Made by a program: the position numbers and the translations under genes | Shown here: piece by piece, positions 11,140 to 19,378 of the stretch | Position numbering within the stretch: the stretch's first letter is position 1 | Layout: the number at the start of each line of letters is the position of its first letter | The notes under the pieces: model-generated | Told to the model about the DNA's origin: nothing | Databases searched by the model: none | What the model saw: the letters and a program-made list of their open reading frames with translations, nothing else | DNA from: Planctomycetota bacterium | GTDB lineage: Bacteria > Planctomycetota > JACOTG01 | Direction of reading: 5' to 3' | NCBI GenBank assembly: GCA_016178505.1 | Contig: JACOTG010000011.1 | Location: 1 to 52,593, forward strand | DNA: 52,593 nucleotides

Positions 11140-11340
11140 ATGCCCCACCCCGTTTCGCTTGCGCTCGATGAAGCGAGCCTTCGAGCGTCGCTCGCCGAGT
11201 GCATCGCGTATTGCGGCGAGCGCGCCGAGCGCGAGCCCGAGCCGCGCGACATCGCATCGATCCTCCGAAGCGACGCGCTTCGCGAGACTGCGCTCGCGTG
11301 CTTGCCCCCAGCCTATTGGCACATCTGGAGACTGAAATAG
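11140..11340 (+). pseudogene. truncated third copy of the tandem family
   Basis: A 66-codon reading frame with a good ribosome site (GGAGG before ATG 11140). Residues 12-57 closely match copy 1 (SLRASLAECIAYCGERA, SILRSDALRETAL, CLPPA), then the frame runs into YWHIWRLK and a stop. The middle and C-terminal blocks, including the WDTWLA motif, are absent before the convergent lipoprotein gene begins at 11449. This is a 3'-truncated duplicate. It may still be translated as a small protein. Confidence 0.65.
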
Positions 11341-11448
11341 AGCCGACGATCGCTCGCCCAGTGCCTCTGCCCGCGAAGGTGGGGAACAATCCGCCGGAGT
11401 CCAACCTGGCACCGTTCGTGCCGGTCTTCGCGCAGCAACTCGCGATCG

Positions 11449-12417
11449 CTATCGCTTCAACAGCGCTTCCCGCTCCGGTTCGGTGCCGACCCAACGCTCG
11501 GTTTCGAGGAGCTCGTCGAGCCGGCGCTCAAGGTCGACGAGGCGCACGGGCGCTTCCTCATCCCCCTCGTAGTGCCGCACGGTTTTCGTTCGCCCGTTCC
11601 GCCGCCACGACACCACAACCCAGGGCCGACACGTGATCCGGTCGGCGAGGTACGCGTTGTCGAGGTGCCAGAACGCCGACGTCTCGAAGAGTCGTTGCAG
11701 ATCCTTCATCTGGCGCGGCGACGCGCGCGCTTCCCGGCGGCCGACGGTGCACACGTTGCCGCGGCCGTCGTACCGGATGCGACCGTCCTCGAAAACGGTG
11801 ACCGTGTAGGCTGGATCCGGTCCGAGGTCTCCGGCCTCGCGATCGAGTCGCGCAACGACGTCCGGAGCGAGGGTCGGCTCCGGGCACTCCATTTCCAACG
11901 GGCGCGCGTCACGCCTCAGACGATCGCGCTCCTCCGACGTGCCGATCCAGCGCTCGGTTCCGAGCAGGGCGTCGAGGCCGTCCTCCACGTCCACGAGCCG
12001 CGTGGGTGCGTCGCCATCGCCGGTGTAGTGGCGAACGGTTTTCGGAGACGCTCCCGCCCGCGCCGCGGAGACGATGACCGTCGGGCAGTCCGTCGCGCCG
12101 GCGCGAAGGTACGCGTCCTCGAGCTCCCAGAATCGATTGGTCGTGAGAAACGCCTCTACCTTCGCGAACGTCTCACGCGGAAGCGTCGCCGCACGTTGGC
12201 CGATTTCCTTCACCCACGCTCGGCCCTCGTAGTCGACGCGGCCGTCGCGGTGAACCGTCACGACGTAGGACGGGCACCAGCCGTAGCACGGAGTTCGTTC
12301 GAGGCGCACGAAGACATCGGGCGCGAGCGCCGGGATCGGGACGTCGCGCTCCCCGAATCCGCGGTGACACGACAGCGAGAGTGCCGCGAGGACGAGCGCG
12401 ACGACAACGCGCCTCAC
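11449..12417 (-). CDS. lipoprotein with two DUF6438-like domains
   Basis: A 322-residue protein from GTG 12417, which overlaps the stop of the upstream selenoprotein-like gene as GTGA; this coupling decides the start. The N-terminus VRRVVVALVLAALSLSC is a lipoprotein signal with Cys17. The mature part contains two homologous halves, each with an R/D-rich strand pair: YVVTVHRDGRVDYEGR and YTVTVFEDGRIRYDGR. Each continues through an F.T..FW.L..AYL segment, a KTVRHY strand and a closing helix ending TERW(I/V)GT. The halves resemble the family called DUF6438. The first begins LERTPCYGWCPSY; the second has lost this Cys pair. Function is unknown, and membrane anchoring is inferred from the lipobox. 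Confidence 0.82.
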   Translation of the reverse strand: MRRVVVALVLAALSLSCHRGFGERDVPIPALAPDVFVRLERTPCYGWCPSYVVTVHRDGRVDYEGRAWVKEIGQRAATLPRETFAKVEAFLTTNRFWELEDAYLRAGATDCPTVIVSAARAGASPKTVRHYTGDGDAPTRLVDVEDGLDALLGTERWIGTSEERDRLRRDARPLEMECPEPTLAPDVVARLDREAGDLGPDPAYTVTVFEDGRIRYDGRGNVCTVGRREARASPRQMKDLQRLFETSAFWHLDNAYLADRITCRPWVVVSWRRNGRTKTVRHYEGDEEAPVRLVDLERRLDELLETERWVGTEPEREALLKR

Positions 12418-13007
12418 GATCGCTTCGCGGTCGCGTGCTGCGCGTGCCCAACCGGCAGCGGACAATACGCGCCCTCGCTGAAGCCCTCGGACTCGGCGCC
12501 GAACGCGTGGTCGAATCGCGCGCGGTAGTTCTCCCACGCGATCGCCGACGTCAGCTCCACGAGCTCCGGGACGTCGAAATGGCTCCGCATCTCGGCGAAG
12601 AGCGCGTCGGGCACTTCGACCGGCGTCTCGGTCATCGCGACCGCGTAGCGCAGCGCCAGCTTCTCGACGTCACTGAGCGCGCCGCTCGTTTCGAAGTCGA
12701 CGAGCGCGAGCAGCTTCTCCTCGGACAGCCCGTTCTTTCTGCCGACGGCAGAGCCGATGTCGATTCAAAAGGGGCACCCGATCTGCATCGCGACCTTGAT
12801 CTGGCAAAGCGCCTTCAGGTTCGCGTCGACCGACTTCATCTTCTCCTGCGCCATCTCCATCATGCCGTACCCGCGTAAGAGCTTCGGTTGATGCGCGGCG
12901 ATGCGAATCGGCTCGATCATGCGACCGACCTTTCGCCGTACGAGCCCGAAGAGGAATCGCGTGACGAGACTCGCTTGCTTGTCCGTGACGCCTTGGATTC
13001 GGGCCAT
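12414..13007 (-). CDS. carboxymuconolactone decarboxylase/AhpD-like selenoprotein (UGA read as Sec81)
   Basis: Reading through an in-frame TGA at 12765-12767 gives a continuous 197-residue CMD/AhpD-like protein. The first part ends IGCPF and the frame resumes directly with IDIGSAVGRKNGLSEEKL, the normal continuation of the CMD redox motif (usually CPFC-ID), so UGA occupies the second Cys (CPFU). The family performs thiol-based peroxide or disulfide chemistry; a Sec would be the reactive residue. ATG 13007 has GGAGG about 7 nt upstream. The second half continues to EGAYCPLP and a TGA stop that overlaps the GTG of the lipoprotein gene. The neighbouring paralogue has TGA at the same residue. As two separate ORFs, neither half would be functional. 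No selenocysteine machinery is visible in the window. Confidence 0.85.
12738..12767 (-). promoter_or_regulatory. putative bacterial SECIS: UGA plus downstream hairpin (first gene)
   Basis: In the mRNA sense, UGA (12767-12765) is followed by 12 nt and then UCUGCC-GUC-GGCAGA (12752-12738), a perfect 6-bp stem with a GU-containing loop. Distance and apical GU agree with known bacterial SECIS elements, which lie within the coding region just after UGA. The stem uses UCU and AGA codons, unusual in these GC-rich genes. Confidence 0.72.
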
Positions 13008-13090
13008 GGCACACCTCCATTCGGTCTCGGCGGGACGTCGCTCCGAACGCTACCAAACAGCCGACTCGCGAGTCGAGCACGACGCTCTCG

Positions 13091-13675
13091 TCACGCGACC
13101 GAACGGGTCGCGTGCCCCGCAGGCAGCGGACAGAACGCGCCTTCGCTGAAGCCCTCGGCCTCGATCGCGAACGCGTGATCGAAGCGCGCGCTGTAGTTCT
13201 GCCACGCGATCGCGCTCGTCAGCTCCACCAACGGCGCATCGCCGAACTGCCTTCGCATCGCGGCGAACAAGTCATCGGGCACGTTCACGGGAGTCGCCGT
13301 CATCGCGACGGCGTAGCGAAGCGCGAGCTTCTCGACCTCCGAGAGCGCCGGCGAATCCTCGAAGCCGCCGATCGTCCGCAGCTTCTCCTCGGTGAGCCCC
13401 TGCTTTCTGCCGACGGCAGAGTTGATGTCGATTCAGAAGGGGCACCCGATCCGCATCGCCGCCTTCACTTGGCACATCGACTTCAGCGCCGGATCGATGC
13501 TCCGCATTCCTTCCTGCCCGAGCTGCATGAACGCGAACCCGCGGAGGAGCTTCGGCTGGTGCGCGGCGACGCGGATGGGGAGGATCATGCGCCCGATCTT
13601 TCGCCGCACGAGCCAGAAGATCACGCGCGTGAGCAGCCCCGCGCGTCGATCGCTCACGCCTTCGATTCGCGCCAT
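13091..13675 (-). CDS. second carboxymuconolactone decarboxylase/AhpD-like selenoprotein (UGA read as Sec81)
   Basis: A tandem paralogue of the gene at 12414-13007: 194 residues when TGA at 13433-13435 is read through. The break falls at the same place, IGCPF-UGA-IDINSAVGRKQGL, again residue 81. Start is ATG 13675 (MARIEGVSD, matching MARIQGVTD of the other copy) with GGAG upstream; a longer start would overlap the divergent HD gene. Both copies share HQPKLLRG, the Sec site, VEKLALRYAVAMT and a terminal EGAxCPLP. An 83-bp gap separates them, and they probably form an operon with the downstream lipoprotein. Two independently diverged genes keeping the same in-frame TGA is strong evidence against sequencing error or simple decay. 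Confidence 0.85.
13406..13435 (-). promoter_or_regulatory. putative bacterial SECIS: UGA plus downstream hairpin (second gene)
   Basis: UGA (13435-13433), 12-nt spacer, then the same UCUGCC-GUC-GGCAGA hairpin (13420-13406). The hairpin is identical in both paralogues, while the codons just before and after it differ (GGC/AAC, AAC/CAG), as expected for a selected RNA element. Confidence 0.72.
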
Positions 13676-13728
13676 GTAACTCGGCTCCGACTTGATTTCT
13701 CGCCGCGTGCGAACGACGCTGTCGCGCC

Positions 13729-15123
13729 ATGGCACCGACGATCACGCCCGAGCTTCGCGACTCGACCGGCCGCACGATCCGCATCCCGCCGGATGACAAC
13801 GTGCCGGTGACGCCGCGCGTGCTCGCGCTCCTCGACGCCGCCGAAGTGCAGCGCTTGCGGACCGTACCACAGCTCGGATTCGTCCGCTACGCGTTCCCGG
13901 GCGCCACGCACAGCCGCCTCGAGCACTCGATCGGCGTCTACGCGCTCGGCCGTCGCGCGCTCCAAGGCCTCGTCGAGCGCCGCGCCGTTCCCCTCGACGA
14001 AGAAGCCGCGACGCTCTTCATGCTCGGCTGCCTCCTTCACGACGTCGGCCACTATCCGTTCAGTCACGTCATCGAAGATCTCGCCGCGCTGCCGCATCTG
14101 CGCGACCGCATCGCCGCGTTCCACCACGAGGCCGTGGGCGAGACGATGCTCCTCGATTCGTCGAGCGAGGCGATGCGCCACGTCCGCGACGACTTTGGCG
14201 TCGAACCGGAGAAGCTCGTCGCGTTCATGCGAGGCCGCCTACGCGGCGAGCCGCGATTTGCGCTCCTCTCGCGACTGCTTTCGGGCCCGCTCGACGTCGA
14301 CAAGATGGACTACCTCGACCGCGACAGCCTGCACTGCGGCGTCCCGTACGGACGCGCGTTCGATCGCCAGCGACTCCTCGCGTCTCTCGCGGCAAGCGCC
14401 GACGGACGCGACGTCGCGGTGACCGAGAAGGGTCGCGCATCCGCAGAGGCCTTCCTCTTCGGACGCTACGTGATGTTCACCGAGGTCTATTGGCATCACA
14501 CCGGCCGCGCGTTCATGGCGATGCTGAAGCGCGCGGTGCTGGAGCTGATCGAAGACGCCGGCTTCTCGCCCGATCGGCTCGTGGGCCCGGCGGCGGGCGC
14601 CGGCTCGCCGCTCGCGTGCGACGAGGAGCGCGCGATCACCGAGCTTGCCGACGTCGCGCGAGAGAGCCACGCGATGGCGGCCGAAGAGCTGCTCGCGTGC
14701 ATCCGCTCGGGACGGCGCGGAATGTATCGCCGAGTGCTTTCCCTCCAGGCACGAACGACGGCGCAAGATCCGGACGCGACGGCGGACGTGGCGGCGCGTG
14801 AGAAGCTCGTTGCGCAATTCCGCGCGGGCGCCCCGCGCGACGCCGAGGCCGCGCTCGCTCACGCCCTTTCGCGCGAGACCGGCCTTTCGATTCGCAGCCA
14901 CGACGTGATCGTCGACCTCGCGATGCGAAAGGACGCCGGCGCGGACTTCCAAGTCCTTCGCGCACACGGTCGCGCGGAGCGCATGGTCGATCTCTCCCCC
15001 GTAGCGCGCGCTCTCTTCGAGCAGTTCGACGAGGCCACGAAGGCCGTCCGCGTCTTCGCCCATCCACGCTTGCGAGGCCAGATCCAAGCGGCCGCTGCCC
15101 GACGCGCGATCCTCTCGATGTGA
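13729..15123 (+). CDS. HD-domain phosphohydrolase (dNTPase/SAMHD1-like)
   Basis: A 464-residue cytosolic metal-dependent phosphohydrolase. Landmarks run in the normal order for the dGTPase/SAMHD1-like HD group: ATHSRLEHSIGVYALG (first metal-ligand His), LLHDVGHYPFSHVIE (the HD pair), LLSGPLDVDKMDYLDRDSLHCG (last Asp ligand), and PYGRAFDRQRLL. The C-terminal ~200 residues are helical. It probably hydrolyses (d)NTPs. It is divergent from the selenoprotein operon with only 53 bp between the starts, so the two promoters must be very close or overlapping. The ATG at 13729 has no strong ribosome site. Confidence 0.88.
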   Translation: MAPTITPELRDSTGRTIRIPPDDNVPVTPRVLALLDAAEVQRLRTVPQLGFVRYAFPGATHSRLEHSIGVYALGRRALQGLVERRAVPLDEEAATLFMLGCLLHDVGHYPFSHVIEDLAALPHLRDRIAAFHHEAVGETMLLDSSSEAMRHVRDDFGVEPEKLVAFMRGRLRGEPRFALLSRLLSGPLDVDKMDYLDRDSLHCGVPYGRAFDRQRLLASLAASADGRDVAVTEKGRASAEAFLFGRYVMFTEVYWHHTGRAFMAMLKRAVLELIEDAGFSPDRLVGPAAGAGSPLACDEERAITELADVARESHAMAAEELLACIRSGRRGMYRRVLSLQARTTAQDPDATADVAAREKLVAQFRAGAPRDAEAALAHALSRETGLSIRSHDVIVDLAMRKDAGADFQVLRAHGRAERMVDLSPVARALFEQFDEATKAVRVFAHPRLRGQIQAAAARRAILSM

Positions 15124-15201
15124 GCGCCTGGTCCGCCAAACGAGACCGATGCTAGAATCGTCGGCCGACCCCGCGGGGGCTCTGGCCTTCGAAAAAAACG
15201 C

Positions 15202-16938
15202 ATGAAAGCTCTTGCGACTCTCTGGCCCTATCTCAAGCGACATCGCGCCGCGTTGATCTGGGGTTTCGTGTTCGTCGTCTGCACCAACGTGGCGCAGTTC
15301 ATCATCCCGCGCGTCCTCGGCCTCGCGATCGATCGGCTGCGCGCCGCGCCGGATCTCGGCTTCGTCGGATGGTGCGCGCTCGGGATCATCGGCCTCGCGC
15401 TCGTCCGCGGCATCTTCCAGCTCGTCATGCGCTGGTTCATCATCGGCGCGTCACGGAAGATCGAATTCGAGCTGCGACAAAACCTTTACGGCCACCTGCA
15501 GACGCTCTCTTTCGGCTACTTCAACAAGATGAAGACCGGCGACATCCTGTCGCGCTCGGTGAGCGACATCGAGGGCGTGCGGATGCTGATCGTCGGCTTC
15601 ATGTACCTCTCGAACACGGCGATCGCACTGCCCTTCGCGCTCGCCAACATGTTCCAGATGAACGCCTTCTTGGCCCTGGTTTCGTTGATCCCGCTCGTGC
15701 TGCTCGCGGTGACGATGCGGCTTCTCGCCCCGCGACTGCACGAGGCCAGCAAGATCGTGCAAGAGCAGCTCGCGACGATCAGCTCGCGAGCGCAGGAGAA
15801 CTTCGCCGGCGTCCGCGTCGTGAAGGCATTTGCGCAGGAGCCGAGCGAGCAGAACCGCTTTCGCGACGAGAGCGACAAGTACGTTCGCATGAACATGCGC
15901 CTCGCCCGCATGCGCGCACTCACGACGGCGCTCATCTACCTCCTCGGCGACTTCGGGATCCTCGTGATCCTTTGGGTCGGCGGCAAGGGCATCCTGAGCG
16001 GTTCGTTCACGCTCGGCGACTTCATCGCGTTCCAGGCGTACCAGCTCATGCTCCTGTGGCCGATGATCGCGGTCGGTTGGGTGCTCACGCTCAGTCAGCG
16101 CGGCGTCGCTTCGATGGGACGCCTCGACGAAGTGCTGAAGTCCGTACCCGAGATCCAAGACCCGATCGAGCCGGTGCCGCTCGAGCGCGTGCGCGGCGAG
16201 ATCGAGTTCCGCGGGCTCACGTTCGCGTATCCCGACGCGCAACCGGTTCTCCGCGACGTTCGACTGCACGTGCCGGCGGGCACGACCGTCGCCGTCGTCG
16301 GCCGCACCGGCTCGGGCAAGAGCACGCTCGTCAACCTGATCCCTCGCCTCTTCTCGTCCCCGCCGGGAACGTTGTTCGTGGACGGGGTCGACGTGAATCG
16401 GATTCCACTCGCCGAACTGCGACATGCCATCGGTTACGTGCCGCAGGAGACGTTTCTCTTTTCCGACACGATCCGCGAGAACATCGCGTTCGGCCTCGCG
16501 AACGCGACCGACGAAGCCGTCGAGCGCGCGGCGCGGCAAGCGCAAATCCACGACTCGATCGTCGAGTTCCCGAACGGCTACGCGCAGATCGTGGGTGAGC
16601 GCGGCGTGACGCTCTCCGGCGGCCAGAAGCAGCGCGTGGCGATCGCGCGCGCTCTCGTGCTCGATCCGGCGATCCTGATCCTCGACGACTGCCTCTCCGC
16701 CGTCGACACGCACACCGAAGAGGAAATCCTCAAAGGTCTGCGCGACGCGCGTCGCGGACGCACCTGCTTCCTCATCTCTCACCGCGTTTCGACCGTGCAA
16801 GACGCAGACCTCATCGTGGTCCTCGACGAAGGACGCGTCGCGGAGCGCGGCACGCACGCGGATCTGATCGAAGCGGACGGGCTCTACGCGGACATGTATC
16901 GCCGCCAGATGCTCGAAGCCGAGCTGGAGGCGATGTAG
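15202..16938 (+). CDS. ABC exporter half-transporter, degenerate-site subunit
   Basis: A 578-residue MsbA/LmrA-type half transporter with six membrane helices in residues ~1-320 and a nucleotide-binding domain after that. Walker A is GRTGSGKS (~366-373), the Q-loop is YVPQETFLF, the signature is intact (LSGGQKQR), and the H-loop is ISHRVST. In Walker B (ILILDDCLSAVD) the catalytic Glu is replaced by Asp, as in the non-catalytic partner of heterodimeric exporters such as TM287/288. The second gene starts 3 bp downstream, so the two form one operon and probably one inner-membrane heterodimer. The substrate (lipid or drug) is not determined. Confidence 0.92.
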   Translation: MKALATLWPYLKRHRAALIWGFVFVVCTNVAQFIIPRVLGLAIDRLRAAPDLGFVGWCALGIIGLALVRGIFQLVMRWFIIGASRKIEFELRQNLYGHLQTLSFGYFNKMKTGDILSRSVSDIEGVRMLIVGFMYLSNTAIALPFALANMFQMNAFLALVSLIPLVLLAVTMRLLAPRLHEASKIVQEQLATISSRAQENFAGVRVVKAFAQEPSEQNRFRDESDKYVRMNMRLARMRALTTALIYLLGDFGILVILWVGGKGILSGSFTLGDFIAFQAYQLMLLWPMIAVGWVLTLSQRGVASMGRLDEVLKSVPEIQDPIEPVPLERVRGEIEFRGLTFAYPDAQPVLRDVRLHVPAGTTVAVVGRTGSGKSTLVNLIPRLFSSPPGTLFVDGVDVNRIPLAELRHAIGYVPQETFLFSDTIRENIAFGLANATDEAVERAARQAQIHDSIVEFPNGYAQIVGERGVTLSGGQKQRVAIARALVLDPAILILDDCLSAVDTHTEEEILKGLRDARRGRTCFLISHRVSTVQDADLIVVLDEGRVAERGTHADLIEADGLYADMYRRQMLEAELEAM

Positions 16939-16941
16939 CCC

Positions 16942-18792
16942 GTGGCCGAAGAGATCAATCCCGAAGACGAGGTCATCGGCAAGGCGATCGACGCGCGCCT
17001 CGTTCGGCGGCTCGCCGGCTTCATGCGGCCGCACGCGAAGCTCTTCGCCGTCTCGGTGGTGAGCTTGCTCGTCGTGGCGGGACTGCGACTCCTCGGGCCG
17101 TGGCTCGTGAAGCGCGCGGTCGACGGCCCTCTGACAGTGGGCCTAAAGGCTGCCGACGAGGCAACGCGCAACGCCGCGTGGAACGACCTCCTGTGGATCT
17201 GCGCGCTGTTCACGGGACTGCTCGTCATCCACTTCGCGCTCCGCTACGGCCAGGAGATCGTCACCAACCTCTTCGGCCAGCGGATCATCTTCGACGTGCG
17301 CACGCGGCTCTTCGCACACCTGCAGTCGATGGGTCTTCGCTTCTACGATCGCAACCCGGTCGGCCGCCTCGTCACGCGCGTCACAAGCGACGTGGAGAAC
17401 TTGAACGAGCTCTTCACGTCGGGCGTCGTGACGATTTTCGAAGACGTCGTCACGCTCGTGCTCATCCTCGGCTACATCACGATCACGCAACCGCGGCTTG
17501 CGCTCTTCTTCGCCGTGATCATCCCCGTGCTCTTCGCCGTGGCGCGCTGGTTCTCGCGCGCGGCGCGCGATTGCTATCGCCTCGTGCGCTCGAAGATCGC
17601 GAAGATGAACGCGACGATGCAGGAGTCGATCTCGGGCATCCGCGTCATCCAGATCTTCGTGCAGGAAAAGAAGAGCCAAGAGCGCTTCCGACAGATCAAC
17701 GGCGAGTACTTCGACGCGAACATGAAGACCGTGTGGAACTACTCGGTCTTCTTCCCGGCCATCGAAATCCTCACGTACGTCTCGCAGGCCGGAATCCTCT
17801 TCTTCGGCGGGTGGTTCATCGTCGGCCGATCGCTCACGTTCGGTGAGTTCCTCCAGTTCTGGTTCTACGCGAAGTACATCTTCGACCCGATCAAGGAGAT
17901 GTCGGAGCGCTACAACGTGCTCCAGTCGGCGATGGCCTCATCCGAGCGCATCTTCCGAATCCTCGACACGCCGGTCGAAGTCGCCGATCCTGCCGAGCCC
18001 GTGAAGCCCGAGCGATTGCGCGGAGAGATCGAGTTCCGGAACGTCACGTTTGCGTATCGCCCCGGCGAACCCGTCCTCCAAAACGTGAGCTTCCACGTGA
18101 AGCCCGGCGAATCGGTCGCGATCGTCGGCCACACGGGCGCGGGCAAGACGACGATCATCAACCTCGTCAGCCGCCTCTACGACGTGGACGAAGGCGCCGT
18201 GTTCGTGGACGGCGTCGACGTTCGTCGCTACCCGCAAACCTGGCTGCGAAGCCAGCTCGGCGTCGTGCTCCAAGACGTGTTCCTCTTCTCGGGGACCATC
18301 GAGGAGAACATCCGACTCGGCGAAGTCTCGATGTCCCGCGGGCGGGTCGAAGACGCTGCGCGAACGGTCAACGCCGACGGGTTCATCCGCCGATTGCCGG
18401 GAGGCTACGAAGGGGAAGTGCAGGAGCGAGGCGCCACTCTTTCGGTGGGGCAAAAGCAACTCCTCGCGTTCGCGCGCGCGCTCGCGTTCGACCCGAGCGT
18501 GCTCGTGCTCGACGAGGCGACGTCGAGCGTCGACACGGAAACCGAGGCCCTCATCCAGGACGCGCTCGGGAAGCTCCTGCGCGGGCGAACGTCGCTGATC
18601 ATCGCGCACCGCCTTTCGACGATTCAGCGCGTGGACCGGATCCTCGTGATGCACAAGGGCGAGCTGCGCGAGATGGGCACGCACGAAGAGCTCATTGCCA
18701 AGCGCGGCATCTATCACCGCCTCTACCGACTGCAGTACGACACCGGCTCGCGCAAGTCCGCCGCTCGCCAGTCACCCCAACCCGCGAAGTAG
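16942..18792 (+). CDS. ABC exporter half-transporter, canonical-site subunit
   Basis: A 616-residue partner of the preceding exporter subunit, starting at GTG 16942 three bases after its stop. Membrane domain, then Walker A GHTGAGKT (~396-403), Q-loop VLQDVFLFS, Walker B VLVLDEATSSVD with an intact catalytic Glu, and H-loop IAHRLST. Its signature motif is LSVGQKQL rather than LSGGQ. The composite site made of this Walker B and the partner's perfect LSGGQ would be hydrolytically active, while the other, combining Asp and LSVGQ, would be degenerate: the classic asymmetric exporter layout. Confidence 0.92.
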   Translation: MAEEINPEDEVIGKAIDARLVRRLAGFMRPHAKLFAVSVVSLLVVAGLRLLGPWLVKRAVDGPLTVGLKAADEATRNAAWNDLLWICALFTGLLVIHFALRYGQEIVTNLFGQRIIFDVRTRLFAHLQSMGLRFYDRNPVGRLVTRVTSDVENLNELFTSGVVTIFEDVVTLVLILGYITITQPRLALFFAVIIPVLFAVARWFSRAARDCYRLVRSKIAKMNATMQESISGIRVIQIFVQEKKSQERFRQINGEYFDANMKTVWNYSVFFPAIEILTYVSQAGILFFGGWFIVGRSLTFGEFLQFWFYAKYIFDPIKEMSERYNVLQSAMASSERIFRILDTPVEVADPAEPVKPERLRGEIEFRNVTFAYRPGEPVLQNVSFHVKPGESVAIVGHTGAGKTTIINLVSRLYDVDEGAVFVDGVDVRRYPQTWLRSQLGVVLQDVFLFSGTIEENIRLGEVSMSRGRVEDAARTVNADGFIRRLPGGYEGEVQERGATLSVGQKQLLAFARALAFDPSVLVLDEATSSVDTETEALIQDALGKLLRGRTSLIIAHRLSTIQRVDRILVMHKGELREMGTHEELIAKRGIYHRLYRLQYDTGSRKSAARQSPQPAK

Positions 18793-18802
18793 CCCGTCCA
18801 AT

Positions 18803-18865
18803 GGGGTCAGACCCCGGACGACGGCCGTCCGGCTAATCGTGCCAGGCACCGGACGACGGACGTCC
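18803..18865. repeat. REP-like palindrome cluster
   Basis: GGGGTCAGACCCC (18803-18815) is followed by GGACGACGGCCGTCC (18816-18830). Then GTGCCAGGCAC (18839-18849) is followed by GGACGACGGACGTCC (18851-18865). Two different palindromes are thus each followed by nearly the same hairpin. Such elements are typical of REP/RAYT-type intergenic repeats in many environmental genomes; I found no other copy in this window. Confidence 0.6.
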
Positions 18866-19243
18866 AGTCGCGTCCAACGTCGATGCGTGGAGGCGCGAGC
18901 GAGGCTTGCCCAATCGCTTCGACGAATCGCTGCGGCGCAAATAACCAAAGGGAGCGGCGGAAATCGCTTCCCGTCGCTCCCTCGAGTTTTCGAACGCTTA
19001 ACGGGACACGACCCGTCACGCAGCGGCCTCCGTCACTCCTGCGTCGACCGCTGCGCGGCCCGAGTCTCGGCCATCCGTTCCACAGACCCGAGCGAAGCAT
19101 TCGAGAGCACGCTTCCTGTCCGATCCACCTCCTGGTCCGAGCCCGTTCGAACGCCCGTCGATCGCTCGACCCCACGGCGCCCGACTAGGCCACTCGAGGG
19201 CAAACGGAGTACCGCTCCGGCCAGATCGGGAAAACGACTAGAA

Positions 19244-19289
19244 GCCCCGTTCGACCCGAGTTTCCGCAGCCATCCAGGTCGAACGGGGC
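19244..19289 (-). terminator. strong hairpin, probable terminator of the kelch gene
   Basis: A perfect 13-bp stem (GCCCCGTTCGACC with GGTCGAACGGGGC) around a 20-nt loop, about 90 bp beyond the kelch gene stop. No clear U-tract follows, so its terminator role is inferred from position and strength. Confidence 0.5.
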
Positions 19290-19378
19290 GAAGGCAAATC
19301 GAACGTGTGGCAACCCGGGTTGCCGATACTCGCCTGGGTATCGATGGCACGAAGCCACGTCCCTCGGCGTCACAAGAT

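Larger units (their letters stand above)
18793..19378. other. 586-bp intergenic region with palindromic repeats and a terminator-like hairpin
   Basis: It lies between the ABC exporter pair (plus strand) and the convergent kelch gene (minus strand). It contains the palindromes listed separately at 18803-18865 and the hairpin at 19244-19289. Small open frames here have no recognisable protein features. Confidence 0.6.

Noticed and set aside
11341..11448. Continuation of the truncated third tandem copy in another frame
   Set aside because: A shifted frame reads on for some 30 residues but shows no convincing match to the middle blocks of copies 1 and 2.
12414..12635. Reading the two halves of the first CMD gene as separate small genes (12414-12635 and 12765-13007)
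   Set aside because: The halves are in one frame around a single TGA at the redox Cys position, and the paralogue shows the same arrangement; read-through as Sec is the better explanation.
18883..19188. Small plus-strand frame in the 18.8-19.4 kb gap
   Set aside because: No ribosome site, no family resemblance, and composition matches the shadow frames.
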